In this document: one piece after another, positions 46,991 through 59,669 of the stretch
How positions within the stretch are numbered: the stretch's first letter is position 1
How the letters are laid out: every line of letters starts with the position of its first letter
NCBI RefSeq assembly: GCF_003711515.1
Contig: NW_021167081.1
Span: 2,199,170-2,263,169 of the forward strand
Source: Sodiomyces alkalinus F11
Lineage: Eukaryota > Ascomycota > Sordariomycetes > Glomerellales > Plectosphaerellaceae
Direction of reading: 5' to 3'
DNA length: 64,000 nucleotides
Notes under the pieces: generated by a model
The model's input: the letters and a program-made list of their open reading frames with translations, nothing else
What the model was told of the DNA's origin: nothing
The model's database searches: none
Position numbers and translations under genes: made by a program

Positions 46991-49900
46991 TATAAGAAGG
47001 GAGGGGTAAAGGAAAAGGGGATATTAAGGGGAAATAAGACCTAACACGAGTATAAACTATAGTAGGTTAGCCTGATTAGGTCTAAAGACGTTAAGAGGGG
47101 TTGAAAAGAAAAGGAAAAAGTCGTTATTATAAAATAGGGGTTAGTAGTTACGGGTAATATCCGAGAGTAAAGGGCTAGCCGAAAACTATAGAGTAGAAGA
47201 GAGGAAAAAAGATCCTTGGGGCTCGAGGTCAAGGGGTATTTATCCTCCTTTAATACGCTCGAAAATACCTTTTTCTATAATAGTCTTTACCTTAAGGATT
47301 CCTTTATAGTAGGCGTTACTATTTAGCTACTACCTATCCAGGAGTCTTTTAATTAGTTAAAGGAGGCGTGCCTTAGTTATATCGATAATAACTTCTTTAA
47401 CTCGGCGGGAAGGTTCCTAATTAGGAAAAAGACGTTAAAATCCGGGCTTTAATTAGTCGAAAAAATTAGACGAAATAGCTCCTACGTTATTTAGTTATAG
47501 ACGTAGCCATAACTTAGGAATAAGGGATCTAAAAGGGGAAATAGTGAATTACTCCTCCCTTAAGCCGTAGTAGGTAAAGGCCCCTTTACGACTACTTTAA
47601 CTATATAGCTATCTTTATAATTTATAGTAGTAATAAGGCTCGTAACCTCCCTTAATCGCTTAATCCCTTAAGTATAAAAGGCGAGCTTTCTAACGGTATC
47701 CCTCCTCTTCTTCTTCTTTTCCTACTATAATATTAAGGCAGATATAAATATAACTATTTCTTATACTTATAATAACTAATAATAGTAATAATAGCGACTG
47801 AACGGCTAATTAGTATACTTAATAAGACCGAGTCTTACGAAAAGAAGAAGGTAGTCGGCTATTAGAAGTCTATTAAGCCGACTCCTTAGTTCTAGCCTAT
47901 AGCTCATCTACCCCTTAAAACTCGTAAGGAATACTCCTTTAGGGTAACCCTAGTGGATATAGTAGTAGGTTTTCGTTAATTCTATATATAGATTACTTTA
48001 ATTAGGTTATAAAGAGGCTAATAATCTATAGGTAAACTCCTATCTTAGTTAGTTTAAAGTGGCTAGTAAGGGTGGCTTATCGTATATCGAGTTAGATTTT
48101 CTATAGTCGTTAATCCCTAATAAAAGTAAGGCAGCCGTTACTAGGCAGGTCTAGGATACTCTTCTTAACCTTAGGGATATTAAGGTTAGCATATTTTTAA
48201 AGATAAAAGCTAGTAATAGTTCGCCCCTTTTCCGTTATCGAGTCTTTATAGTAAAGGATATAGCTAGCCCTTAAAGGGAATATCTTATAAAGATTATCTT
48301 AAGGCCCTATATTACTAGGGCACTTTTGATCTAGGTATACAGCACCGTTAATAAGGTCCCCTGCTAATACTACGAGGAATATTAGATAGCGATAACTAAT
48401 TGTGTTAATTATAAGATTCTATACCCCTTTTTCGAGTACGTATCGATTTAGGTGAGTAAGGAGTTCCCGGACTATACTAACTACTAATTTCATGAATCCG
48501 CTTTTACGTATCGCGATAATACCCTTTAAAGATAGTTTTAATAGGGTAACTAAGAAGTCTCTTAGTCAGATAATAAGTATCCTAGTATTAATTACCCCGA
48601 TCCTTCTCCTAAGTAGAGTATAGTGCTACCCTAGTCGATTTATAACGATAATTACCGCCCTTTATAGTCCCCTTAGCGTAGCGTTTATAGTATTAATATA
48701 AAGACTATTTATTAATAGGTGGCTCGCTAGTAACACGATACTTTAAGAGGTAGAGATCTCCTGGCTTAGGATAGTATTCCGGCTATAGTTCTAGCTCTAA
48801 TATATCAGTATTATGCTAAACTAGATAGCTATTACTAAAGGGTTAAGGATAGCGCTTAGTATTAGAAGGGGGAGACTATTAAGTATTACCGGATCTCTCT
48901 TCCCGTAAGGGCTTATATCTAGCATAGGGAAATCAAGGTATATATCCCCGAATATAAGGACTATAAGGAAGGACCTGCTTAGGAGTAAAAGAAGGGGGTA
49001 AATATGTGTCTTTTACGGTGGTTAGGGGAATAAAGGCGTAGTTATAGCTAAATAAAGTAGTCGGGGCTGGATTAGCTAGTGGGTAGTGAATTATAACGAA
49101 ATAAGCTTTTAAGCCTAAATCGCCCGTGTAGTTCGGGGAAAAAAGAGCCGTTATATAGAAAAGTAGGGTAGGGTAGTAAGATTAAGCGAAAAATAGGTAT
49201 AAAAAGAGGTCTTCTTCGTGGCTTATCTTCTTCTTTTTTCCTTCTATTTAATAATCCGTTTCTACTCTACACGAGTAGACTCCACGGGCCTAATAAAGCC
49301 CTTATAAGAAGAATAAGATTTATAGGTAGCGGCCGGTAGTCGCTTAATTAGGCTAATAAAACTAGGGAATCCCCGAATTTCCGGTTTTTATTATTAATAT
49401 CGCCGTCGTCGTCGTGATATTACGTTTTTCTGGCGGGGCTCTTAACGCCGTTGACTTAGTGTCTTAAACTTACTCTTTTAGTGATAGGTATAGTATTAGT
49501 CTTTTCTTTCCGGATAAGGAGCTTACGTATAGCAGGTTTAAGGGTAATATATATAGGCGTGGTTAGGGGAATAGGGGTATAATATTAGTAATAGGGAGAG
49601 CGATTAGTAATAGAGATTAGGAAAAGGGGCTTTAAGTAGTAGGAAGGAGAGGGCTTTTATACTTCGAAAATCAGGTATCTAAGATTAATATAATAACTTA
49701 ATAAGTTACTAGTACTAGGGTTAATAAAGGAGGGATTTGCGGTTATAGCTTATAGCCTTTAACGGTATTTCTCTCGATTATATTATACCCTTAATAACCG
49801 TCCTTATACTAGTTATTCCGGATTATAACTCCCTTCTGCCGAATAGGTAATTTTCTATTAAACTAAGTGTAATTTCACTTGGGTCTAATAAAATATACGG

Positions 49901-50299
49901 TGATTAGGGGAATAAAAGTAAAGAATTCGAGATTATAATAAAAGAAACCTATACTTATTATAGAAAAGAGACTATATAGTAGTATATCTCTATAATATCC
50001 CCGTAGTTAGGCTTACTTATAAATATAATAAATTATAAATATAGGGAAAAGTCTTCTAGTCGGGGAAATAAGTCTAAATAGATGTATAGTACTTCTAATC
50101 AGGGTAATAAAGGTAAAAGTTTAAAAACAAAAACGGATTACGGTAGTAGTTAGGAAGATTTATTTATAGGTTTACGCCCTTTATATTAGCGTATATCGCG
50201 ACTTTAGGTAGATACTAGGTGGATAAGAGGCTTAGCTTTATTTACCCTCGGCCCTAGGACTATACGGTAGCCTCTTAGCGAGTATAGGCTTTAATAATA
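46991..50299. other. RIP-mutated repeat DNA, family not recognised
   Basis: No assignable protein. A plus-strand frame near 47,800-48,000 reads MULTI-Lys/Glu text (NKTESYEKKKVVGYQKS) of Gag-like flavour but no diagnostic motif. At 48,980-48,997 AAGAAGGGGGTAAATA precedes TGTGTC, which looks like a polypurine tract and LTR start; no partner LTR was found. The phrase TTAGGGGAATA recurs at 49,024, 49,564 and 49,905. The left part of gypsy-C with its 3' LTR should lie somewhere here. Confidence 0.4.
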
Positions 50300-52929
50300 A
50301 AGGAAATCAGGGAAAGTGATAATAAGTACTGAAATACAGCTCGCTAGTATAATCCTTATACTTACTTAAGTTAAAATCTAAGCGCTATAGAATTTGTACC
50401 TTAACGGTACTAGACTCCCTTACCTTTTTTAACTCGTTCTCTAGCTTTTTATAACACTCCCCTAATAACTCTCTTAGTCTTTTATAGCGGCGTAAAAGGC
50501 TATTAATAGTATAATTAGGGGCACTAATATTATCCTCGGCCTTAGTATCTTCCTTAGGGTCCTTACTAAGTAAAAGGGGTGCTTCGGTGACTTTCTTAGT
50601 GATAGGCGCTCCTTAAATAGGGTATGTAATCTTAAGCTCCTCGCTATAGTCTTATTTAAGTATAGTCTAGTCCTTAGGCTTCTAATACTTATTGTCGTTT
50701 TTGATAAACTTCTTTAGGCGGTTAGCGGTAAAAGTAATCCCTTTTAGTTCTTCCCTAATAAGAGTCTTAAGGATAAAGGACTTATTATCGTGATTAGCCT
50801 TCCGGGTACGATATAGGCCGTTTTATCAGTAGTTAAGCTTAGCCTTATAGCTTATATCGATAGCTTTCTTAGTATCGTGAACTAATATAAGATCCTTAAC
50901 TTATAGTCTTTACTTACGGAGTACCCGGGTATAGCTAGCGTTAATATAGACTATCCGTCGCCCTTACTTTTAGTAATTATAATAATAATAGTATATCGGT
51001 TAGTATTAAGCTAGGTAAAAGCCTTTAAGCGAAGTATTATCTTATTCTTAGGGGTTTTAATATAGCCCTAGTCTAATACTCTCTAGGTTAAGTAGGTTAT
51101 CTCGATCGGGGTAATAGCCTTATAGCCGTGTAAAAGGAAGAAAGGGGTACGGCTAGTAAAAGCGCTTACCGTTATACGGTTAGCGAAAAGGATTATCGGG
51201 AGGATCTTATAAAGGGCTTTAGAGTAAAGCTTCGACTAGATAAATAGAGTGTAGGTAATAGCCTTATGCCTAACCTCGTTAAGGCTATTAGCGCGGGGGT
51301 AGTAGACCGAGGCGAGCTTTTAAGTAGTCTTATAATAACGGTTTAGCTCGATTATATAACCCTTATTCTCTGGTCCTCTATCTATAAGGAGGATTATATA
51401 AAGCCTATACCTCTAAATTATATCTTCCTATACAAATAAAGTAATAGCCTTGAACGTGTTTTTCTTTAGTAGTTAAGCCTTAACCTAACCTATAAATATA
51501 TAGCAGGCCTTTATAAGATACTACCCTTAGAGATATTAAACGTCTAGGCTAACCTAGGTAAAAGGGAGGGCGGTTTCGGGCAGGCTTATAGCGATTAGGG
51601 GACCCTCCTAGGAATAACTATAGTAGGCGTAGTATTTAGAATAAGACTTAATAAACCTTTAAATGCTTTTATAGATACTATCCTAGAAGTAGTTAGCGGC
51701 GAGGCGGTAATAAGTGCCCTGCCTTCCTAAGTATCCGGATTCGTTATAGGCTCTCCTAATTAGGTTAACCTAGGTGTCTTTATCGTTAATCTAGCATTTA
51801 GGGGTCGAATCGGCCTTAGTTACTCGGGTCTAAAGTAGTTTATCCTTAAGGAATACACGGGTGGCTCTATCTTTAAGCCTATAGACTTTCTTAGGATTTA
51901 TTCCTCTAGGCACGCGAAAGGTCGTTAAAAAGGTAGCTACTTATCGGGAAAACTAACTCTAAATAAGGTCCTTATTAACGATATTATTAGCTCGGGCAGG
52001 GTTATTAAACTATTTCTCGGCTTCCGTATGGAAGATTCTATTACCTATAAAGTCGTCTAAGTCTCCTTCGGTATCGTTATTAGTCTAAGTAAAGGGTATT
52101 CCAGGTATCCAAGAGAGTCTATCGGCTATAGTATTCTTAGATCCTTTAATATACATAACGTTAAAGTCGAAGAGCTGGATCCAGGTAAGCTATCAGGTAA
52201 TTAGGGTATTAGGGAGGTTAGTAATAGATCCTTTTAACTAGGATAGAAGGGCTTAGGTATCGGTTCCGAGGATAAAGTAAACCCTATAAAGATAGTTACG
52301 TAAGCGCTAAAGAGTTTTTAGGACTCCCCTTAACTTTAGTTTACTAGTATTATAGACCCTATTTATAGGAGACTAGCGACCGTGTTTGTATAGTGCTATA
52401 GCTCTTTTATCCTTAATATATTAACCGAGGATTCTACCCTATCTATTTATACTAGCGCCGATAATAACGTAGCTAACTCCTACGCCTTCACCGTACTAGA
52501 TAGTAATCAGGATAGGGGTAGTAGTAAGGGCTTTCTTAAGGGCGTTTATAGCGTGGTATTAAGGCTCCTCCTACTTAAAGGTAGTATTTTTCCCTAATAG
52601 ATCGGTTGGGGTCTAGCGATAATAGCGAACTTATAAATCCAGACTTAGTAAAAGGTAGCGAGACCGAGGAATAAATAAACGTTAAAGACTATACTATACC
52701 TTTCCTACTCTTAGACCTTCGCGATCTTAGCCTACTTAGGGGAATAACTATTAGTACCGTAGACGTAGCCTACGATAATGGCTACTTTCTAATACTACTA
52801 GCTTTTAATACCTGCGATAATACCCCTAGCTAGCTCTATATTAAGAAGTACTTTATCGATATTAGCGATATACTTAGCTATAGAACGGCGAATTCTAGGT
52901 CTAATTAGAGTATCCTTATAGGTAGTTAT
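50300..52929 (-). mobile_element. gypsy-C, 3' part (RT end, RNase H, integrase)
   Basis: Minus strand, continuing gypsy-C from 59,665. It opens with the end of the reverse transcriptase (YKDTLIRPRIRR, then FLGLATFYQVWIYKFA near 52,660 if stops are read as Gln). RNase H follows at about 52,500-52,000. Integrase lies at about 51,600-51,000, with DRGPENKGYI of the core and HKAIT, the layout of the fungal Tf1-like gypsy integrases. Downstream about 50,900-50,300 is a Lys-rich tail. RIP stops are frequent. The 3' LTR is not identified. Confidence 0.75.
52925..52929 (+). repeat. Target-site duplication of copia-2, left copy
   Basis: GTTAT directly before the left copia-2 LTR; the same five bases follow the right LTR at 59,665-59,669. 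Confidence 0.9.
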
Positions 52930-53204
52930 TATCGCACGTCAAAGGCACTTAGATAATCAACTTAGAAGAGCAGAAATGTCGTATATATGTATTATATTAA
53001 GTTATATCTGTGTAACTCTCTTATACCCTTAATTTAGGTGGTGAAGACTCTGTTATGGGTACTATATCATTTAGATCCTATCCGGTCTTTTCCGGTATCC
53101 GCCCCTATTATATTCTAGTACCCGAGGTCCGAAGCCCTTAGTAAGAGAGTAGATCCCCCCTGGATCCCCTATAGACCACGTCGTGGTCCTGCCTATACGA
53201 TACA
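52930..53204 (-). repeat. copia-2 3' LTR
   Basis: 275 bp. In plus coordinates it starts TATCGCACG and ends ACGATACA, the reverse complement of the copia-1 LTR. A polypurine tract (TAAGGGGG on the minus strand) lies just inside it. Confidence 0.92.
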
Positions 53205-55642
53205 CCCCCTTAGTTAAGGTGGGTCTTCCTAGGTTAACTAACTAATCAGAGGCTTCGGTTTAAACTAAACGCACTTAACTTTTCTATCGTAAAATTAATG
53301 GTCTAAGGAAAAACGCCCGCGTAAAAGGGATCTAAATCTGCCCTATTTAACTGTTTAATTTAATTCTATCCTAATTAGTTCCTCGATCCTAATTAGCCGG
53401 ATCTGCCTAATCGGATCTATATCTATCTGATCTACTATATCCTCGGAGGCCTTCGTAAGCGCTACGGCCATGGCTTTAGCGCCTTTAATCTCTTCGTGTA
53501 GCCGTTTAGACCACTCGATACGCTCCTTTTAATCCGTTAAATTAAGCTATTACTATAGTCTTTTAATCCCCGCCTCCGGTAATACCTTCGTTAAACTATC
53601 CGCGATTATCTCCTTCGTGTTAACGTATATAACCTTAAAGAGACCTTATTATACTGACTAGCGCACCTACTAGTTATATATATCGACGTGCCGTAGCCTT
53701 ATCCGCAGGCGTTATGCCTTCTTATTAACGAGGCTAATAGTCTGCTAATTATCGTAGTATAGCTATAGCTATTATTAATCTAACTAAAGCTCTAAATCCC
53801 TTAATATCCGGCTAACGAATAACGTCCGTTTAGCGGCCTCTATAAGAGCGAGTAGTTCCGATTCTATTAATAACGTTATGACCGTCGGTTACTTACCCGC
53901 CTTCTAGTTAATAGTACCACCGAAAAGCTTTATCGTATATCCTTATAAATTCTTACGGTCTGGATTATCCCCGAAGGACGCGTTATTTACGGTTAGGAAG
54001 AGTCTATCCCTACCGAATTCTAGGTAGTAGTGCCTTATATAGTATAAGAATACCAGCACTTATTAAGCTCTTTTAAGGTAGCTAGAGGAGGGGTTAACGA
54101 TATATTAGGAAAGCTTTAAATAGGCGAACACGATATCGGATCTTATCACCATAGCGGTATATAGGATAGAACCGATTATACCGCGGTACTAGCGGACCTC
54201 GGGAATTAACGCGCGCGTCCCGTCGCGTAGTATTAACGGCTTTATAGATAATAGGACCTTTAGTGGGTTTCGGTAGAGTATATCTACGTAGTATTTAACC
54301 GCGATCTTCTCCACGTAGGAGGATTATAATAGCTATAACCTATAGGTAGCCCTATCCCTTAGGACCTTAATTCCTAAGAATTAACGGATTTCTTCGCCTC
54401 TTAATAACCTATAGCTTCGCTTAAGAGCGGCCTTAAGGTTATCGGTGTTAGTATTATAGTCTTTATAGTATATAAGTCCGATATCATCCACGTAGAAGAA
54501 TAGGATTAAACCGTCGCGGATTATAATATAGGGGTCGTTAGGCACGGCCGTGAATCCTATCTTCTGCAACGTGCCGCTGAATTCCTCTTCCTATAGTAGT
54601 AGCGATACCCTTAAACCGAAATGGGCTTTCCGTAGTAATAGGACCTTACTTAGTACCTCGTAGCCTTATGGTACCTTTATAAATACCTCTTTTTCAAGGC
54701 TAGCGTTAACCAACGCGTTAACGGTATCAAACTACCTTATCTCCAGATTAAATCGGGCGGCGATCGGTATTAGAATACGGAATAACCGCGATACTAGTAT
54801 AGCGGCATAGTTATCTTTAGTCTCTAACCGTTTTTATTAATCCCCTCAAACTATAAGGTATGCCTTATACTTAAGGAGGGTGCCTTCCCTATTAAATTTA
54901 TAGGTATATACCTATCTATAGACGAGGACTTATTATATATTAGCCTAATTACCGCGGACCTCCTACTAATAGCCTATTTATCGGTGCCCCTTAAGGTATT
55001 CCCCCTTAGCCTATAACCACCGCTCCCGTAACACGTATAGGCGTATACCGCGGTAGTAGTTTAGTGGAGGCGGGAGATCCTCGCGGGTTAGACACGATAA
55101 GGAGATATTAGAGGGAAAGGGATTTATAGTGCTAGCACCGATAACGTTACCGTTATTAATAGCTTACTTCCTCCCGCGTATAGGGTTATAAGTCCTTCTA
55201 GCGTTAAAGAACGCCTTTTATGTATTATTATTCTATACCTTCTCGGTCGTGTATAGTCTTATACTAGTTCTCGCGATAGATAGGCGCGCGGCCAATAGGC
55301 GTACAGCCGATAGGTACTCCTTCGGGGTATCTATAGCTATCCGTTAGTGGTTATCGTGTTCTTCTACCTTAGCGCCCTAACTACCGCTAGCGCTATAAGG
55401 AACGCGCGCGCAGGATCTTCCGGGGATAGTAGAGGCGTGGGAAACGGTTTAAACCTCGTAGGAGTAAACCGTGAAGTGTCCGTAGTAATAGTAGTAGCCT
55501 CTCGTATAGTAATAGCGGTAGCGTTTTCCTAGCCCATAGTAATAGCGGTATTATTACCTTTACCCGTAGTAATAGCGGTAGTATAGTCTTCTTCTCTAGT
55601 AAAAATAGTGTCCGTAGTAATAGCGGTAATATTAGAGTTACG

Positions 55643-55689
55643 AGGTTCTAAATCTATAGCCTAAGTATTAGCCTATAGATTTAGAACCT
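55643..55689. other. Hairpin in copia-2 pol
   Basis: Exact 17-bp inverted arms (55,643-55,659 and 55,673-55,689) around a 13-nt loop, at the position matching the 23-bp hairpin of copia-1. Confidence 0.85.
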
Positions 55690-57446
55690 TATAACGAGTA
55701 GTAATATAGTCTATAGTAATAGTAGTAGCCTCTCTTATAGTAATAGCGACGGTCTCGCCTTTATCCATAGTAATAGCAGTAGCGTTAAAGTCTTCCGAGT
55801 TAAGATCTAATACGTTTACGGCTATACCCCTTAATACCAACCTATTCGCGGTCTTATTAGATTAGGTGATACGGATAGATTATAGGCGTTCCCCGATTTC
55901 CTTAGCGGAAGCTATAGCTTATAGCGATTTAATCCTACAGTTAAATATCTTATCTTCGTTAAAGACTATATCTCTAATAGTAATAATATCCGTTAGGTAT
56001 AGTAGCTAAATACGGAAGCTATTTAAGGATTAGTATCCGATATAATAACCGATCTATGCCTTCGGTTCTAGCCTTTATAGACGGTTCTTTTTACCTTAGG
56101 TACCGCGCGTTTGTATAAAGGCTTTATAGCCGTAAGCTTATAGGTACGTAAGGTTAGGTTAACGGCTGCGTATGCCTTCGTATAGTATTCGCTAGTCGTA
56201 AATATATCGTAGCGTTCTATTATATAGATATATAGTAGTCTTAAAGGTCTTAGACTAGATAAATATAGGCAGATTAGCTCTAATCCTTATAGCCCTCGCC
56301 CTTCTCTTAACGATACCTTTGATCCGTTCTGTAACGCCGTTTTAATCTTATAAGTATAGTGCCGACGGCTAGCCTTTTACCCCCTTAGTAGCGAGGAAAG
56401 CAATAACTTCTAGGTGCTAAAATATCTTAGAAGCGGCCCGTAGAACGCGTGGCCTAACATCGAATTAAGTCTTAAGTAGGGTAAAAACGTCTTTTAACGC
56501 GTGCAGGATATAGCCTTAGTCTCTTTTCTATAGGTGGTAATCCTACGTCTAACCTGTATACAGGTCTATAATAAATATAATAGACTTATATAGGCCGCCT
56601 AGCGATTCCGACTCTTCTAAATCGTGAAAATTAATAGCTAAGGCCTTTCCGGGCTTTAACGGGTAAAGGGTTAGTATCCGCCGGATCTATATAGGCACTT
56701 ACGATTACCTATATACGTTATAGTCCGTTATATAAAGTCCTGTTATCTTTACCCCCTAAGTAGCGTCGACGATCTTTACAAGAGTATCGGTGCCGTAGTG
56801 GCCAAGGCGTTCGTGCGACCGTTATACCGTGGTCTTCAACAGTTACCGCGGTTATCAGAATCTTCTATACGGGTTATCGCGGGGGTGCTTTACCGAGACC
56901 GCGAACACAGTAGCGGCTATAGCTTCCGCGCGCTCGATTATATATTGGCTATAGATATCTAGTAGCTTATAAATAGGCCGGTCGTTAGCGGAGCTAACGA
57001 TAGTATTATTTACGGTATCTTAGTGGTAACCTTATAGACGTACCTAGCGTTCCGAGACTATATTAGTACCGAATTCCTTATAGTATACTATATTACAGAG
57101 GCGTAGTAGCCCTTTTATACCCGATAAGGATCATATATATAGCTTAATATCTCCGTATCCGAGGATAAAAGCCTTGTGAGTACCTACTTAAAGGGATAAT
57201 AAAGTATCAGTGGGTGGCTTAACGGCCGTAAAACGGCCTTAATTATTAAAGATATAGATTAATAATCCTAAGTCTAGGATCGCGTAGTATAATAGCGCTC
57301 TGGCTTAGTTAATAGAAAGGAATACCCCCTATTCTTATTATAATCTTAATAGTGTTATCGTACAAGGCCGCGCTACCCCCATATCCTAGAAGGGGTAGAC
57401 TCCTAGCCGTATACTCGCGGTGACGGAAAGGTCTTTTAAAACTATA

Positions 57447-57846
57447 TTTACGGATAGAGTAGTACCCCCCCTTTAAAGAAGAACGAAGAGCCCTGCGGGA
57501 AGCCCTAGCAGGCCTACCGCTATCTCTGCCGCTATTATTTAGTACTAAAAAAAGAATACAGGCCTTACAGGCCTACCTTTTAGCTACTAAGATAGCCTCG
57601 GCAGAGTGGTATAGGGCGCAAACCACGATTCCTGCGGTCTAGTTATATTGCTTTGGTTTTTTACCTATTAGGTTTTATTAGTCAGATTGTTACGGAGGAT
57701 TTCCTTTGCGTAGTACGCTCTATTTTACTGTACCTAGCTTCTTATAGCCTCTAGCCCTTAGGGCGATAGGCGCCGCGCCATAGCTTTAGGGCTGCATGCG
57801 CGTAATGAATTAAAAAACAATAACCCCCCGATTCTATTAATACAGT
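57447..57846. other. About 400-bp non-RIP insert in copia-2
   Basis: The collinear copia-1 sequence runs through without this segment. TA is present at both borders (actaTA / gTATAg), as for TA-targeting DNA transposons. CA and TG are frequent, for example GGGCGCAAACCACG and GGCTGCATGCGCG, in contrast to the mutated flanks. No clear terminal inverted repeat and no coding frame were found. It may be a MITE-like element or captured unique DNA. Confidence 0.6.
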
Positions 57847-59391
57847 ATAGTAGTTATAATAGGCGTAGTATTATAGAGTTAATCTTCCTAGACTTCCTCT
57901 ATCTTATTAGCGGTAATAGCCCCTAAGGCTTCCCGCCTTTTCTATATCGCGGTATCTACGCGGCTTTTAAAACTATAGTTATATATCTTCTTTTCTATAA
58001 CCTTCGTAATATCTTCACAGCCGCGCCAGGTATAAAGGCGTATATCCGGCCTTATATACTAATAGGCGGCGGTGGTATCGGGGTTCTTATATATCTTATA
58101 AGGCCTCCTTATTACAGGAGGGATAGCCTTTACGGACGTGTTACTATAAGGACGCTTCTTATTATCTTTATTATTAGTAGTATCCTTAGTATCGGGGAGG
58201 TTCCTAAGGGTGTTTAAGGTGCCTCTCCCGACTCTAGGCTTTATAGCGGAGGATTATAGGCTCTTTATACTACTAAGAACCGCCCTTAGAACCTTTACGA
58301 AGTTATTAATCGTTAGCTTATTTTCCGTAATTTTATCATAGTTATTTACTAGGTAGTTATTACTCTATTCCTGGGCGATAGGTCTAATAGCTTTTAACGC
58401 GTCTTCTGCCTAATAGTCCGCGCTTAATAGCTCTAAAACGCCTATATATTTATAGTATATTATCGCTATTTTCTAGCTTATAACCTAGCCGTTTATATCC
58501 TTAGGTATAGCCTTTATAGGCGTGGTGTATCGTCGATATAGAACTAAGGCTTCCTTACGGAGGTCTATAGGGGTTAGTTCTACGTAGGCGTATAGGAGAG
58601 TAATCTAAGCCCGTGGGTTATTTACGGTATCGTCCTATAGCTAAGTAAGGAGGCTACGTAATATAGTGTAGATAGTCCTTTTAATATAGGAGTATACCTT
58701 ATTAAACTCCTTCTACTACGCATTATAGTCTACCTTTTCCTTATAGTATACGCGGCGATCTTATAGGTAGCGCGTACGCCTTTTTTTAGAGAGGTCGTTA
58801 ATAGACGTAAGCGTCCTAGTTATTAGTTCTTTTATTACGGCCGTGGTCGTAACCTTCCGGCGGGCGGCCGTTTTCTTCTTACCGGCGGCTATAGCCGCTA
58901 TAGTAGCGGCGGCGTCCGTGGCGTCCGTGGCCTTATCGCCCTCTAGCGTGATAGTGGAGGACGGAGTAGCCGTTGTCTCCTCCGCCGCGTTAGGGTCTAT
59001 AGCGAGGGCCTTATATTTACGGACGTTAGGCGGTATAGGTATAGGGAGAAGATAGACGTTAGCCTCCTTATCGCTTAGCTTTAGATTAAGATAGTTATCC
59101 GAGTAGGAGGCAGACTTACTGTGTACGGCGTGCTCCTATACTACCTAATCCCTTAAGTTGATACGAGTAGTAGCGGCCGCCTTCTATTCGGTATTAGATA
59201 TATTAGAAGCTATCTTTACTAGTTTATCGGTTAGTTAATTAATACGTAGGTTAATTAATCTCTTAATTACTCTGATTAGGTCGATAGTAGTTATTTAAGA
59301 GTGGTTATATGAACGTGATTACTTTTATAGTGGAATAGGGGTAGCCTTATTAATATCTATCGTTTTAGGGGTTATAAACCGGGCTTATAAC

Positions 59392-59664
59392 TATCGCACG
59401 TTAAAGGCACTTAGATAATTAACTTAGTAAAGCAGAAATCTGGTATATATATATTATATTAAGTTACATCTATATAAGTCTCTTATACCCTTAATTTGGG
59501 TGGTGAAGACTCTATTATAGGTACTATATTATTTGGATCCTATCCGGTCTTTTCCGGTATCCGCCCCTGTTATATCCTGATACCCGAGGTCCGAAGCCCT
59601 TAGTTAGGGAGTGGATTCCCCCTGGATCCCCTATAGACCACGTCGTGGTCCTGCTTATACGATA
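59392..59664 (-). repeat. copia-2 5' LTR
   Basis: 273 bp, matching 52,930-53,204; outer end ACGATA in plus coordinates (the TG end after G to A change). Confidence 0.92.
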
Positions 59665-59669
59665 GTTAT
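59665..59669 (+). repeat. Target-site duplication of copia-2, right copy
   Basis: GTTAT directly after the right copia-2 LTR. Confidence 0.9.

Larger units (their letters stand above)
53355..59210 (-). pseudogene. copia-2 gag-pol, inactivated
   Basis: Collinear with copia-1 gag-pol. Gag (about 59,210-57,850) has the same Ala/Thr-rich stretch and GKKKTAARRKVTT. The protease motif at about 57,290-57,255 reads DLGLL, the same Ser to Leu change as copia-1. Integrase lies at about 56,900-55,950 and reverse transcriptase at about 55,050-54,150. A 62-codon stretch (54,569-54,381) has no stop and includes the intact catalytic box FFYVDDIGLIY (Asp codons inside 54,494-54,483). RNase H follows at about 53,950-53,550. 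A segment foreign to copia-1 is inserted near the protease. Confidence 0.88.
52930..59664 (-). mobile_element. copia-2, full-length Ty1/copia inside gypsy-C
   Basis: Two LTRs (52,930-53,204 and 59,392-59,664) enclose a minus-strand gag-pol of the same family as copia-1. A perfect GTTAT duplication flanks it. Removing the element and one GTTAT rejoins the gypsy-C reverse transcriptase frame. It is 6,735 bp against 6,357 bp for copia-1; most of the difference is an extra segment at about 57,447-57,846. Confidence 0.94.

Noticed and set aside
49020..49930. TTAGGGG phrases as internal telomeric repeats
   Set aside because: They are isolated single words with different flanks, not tandem TTAGGG arrays.
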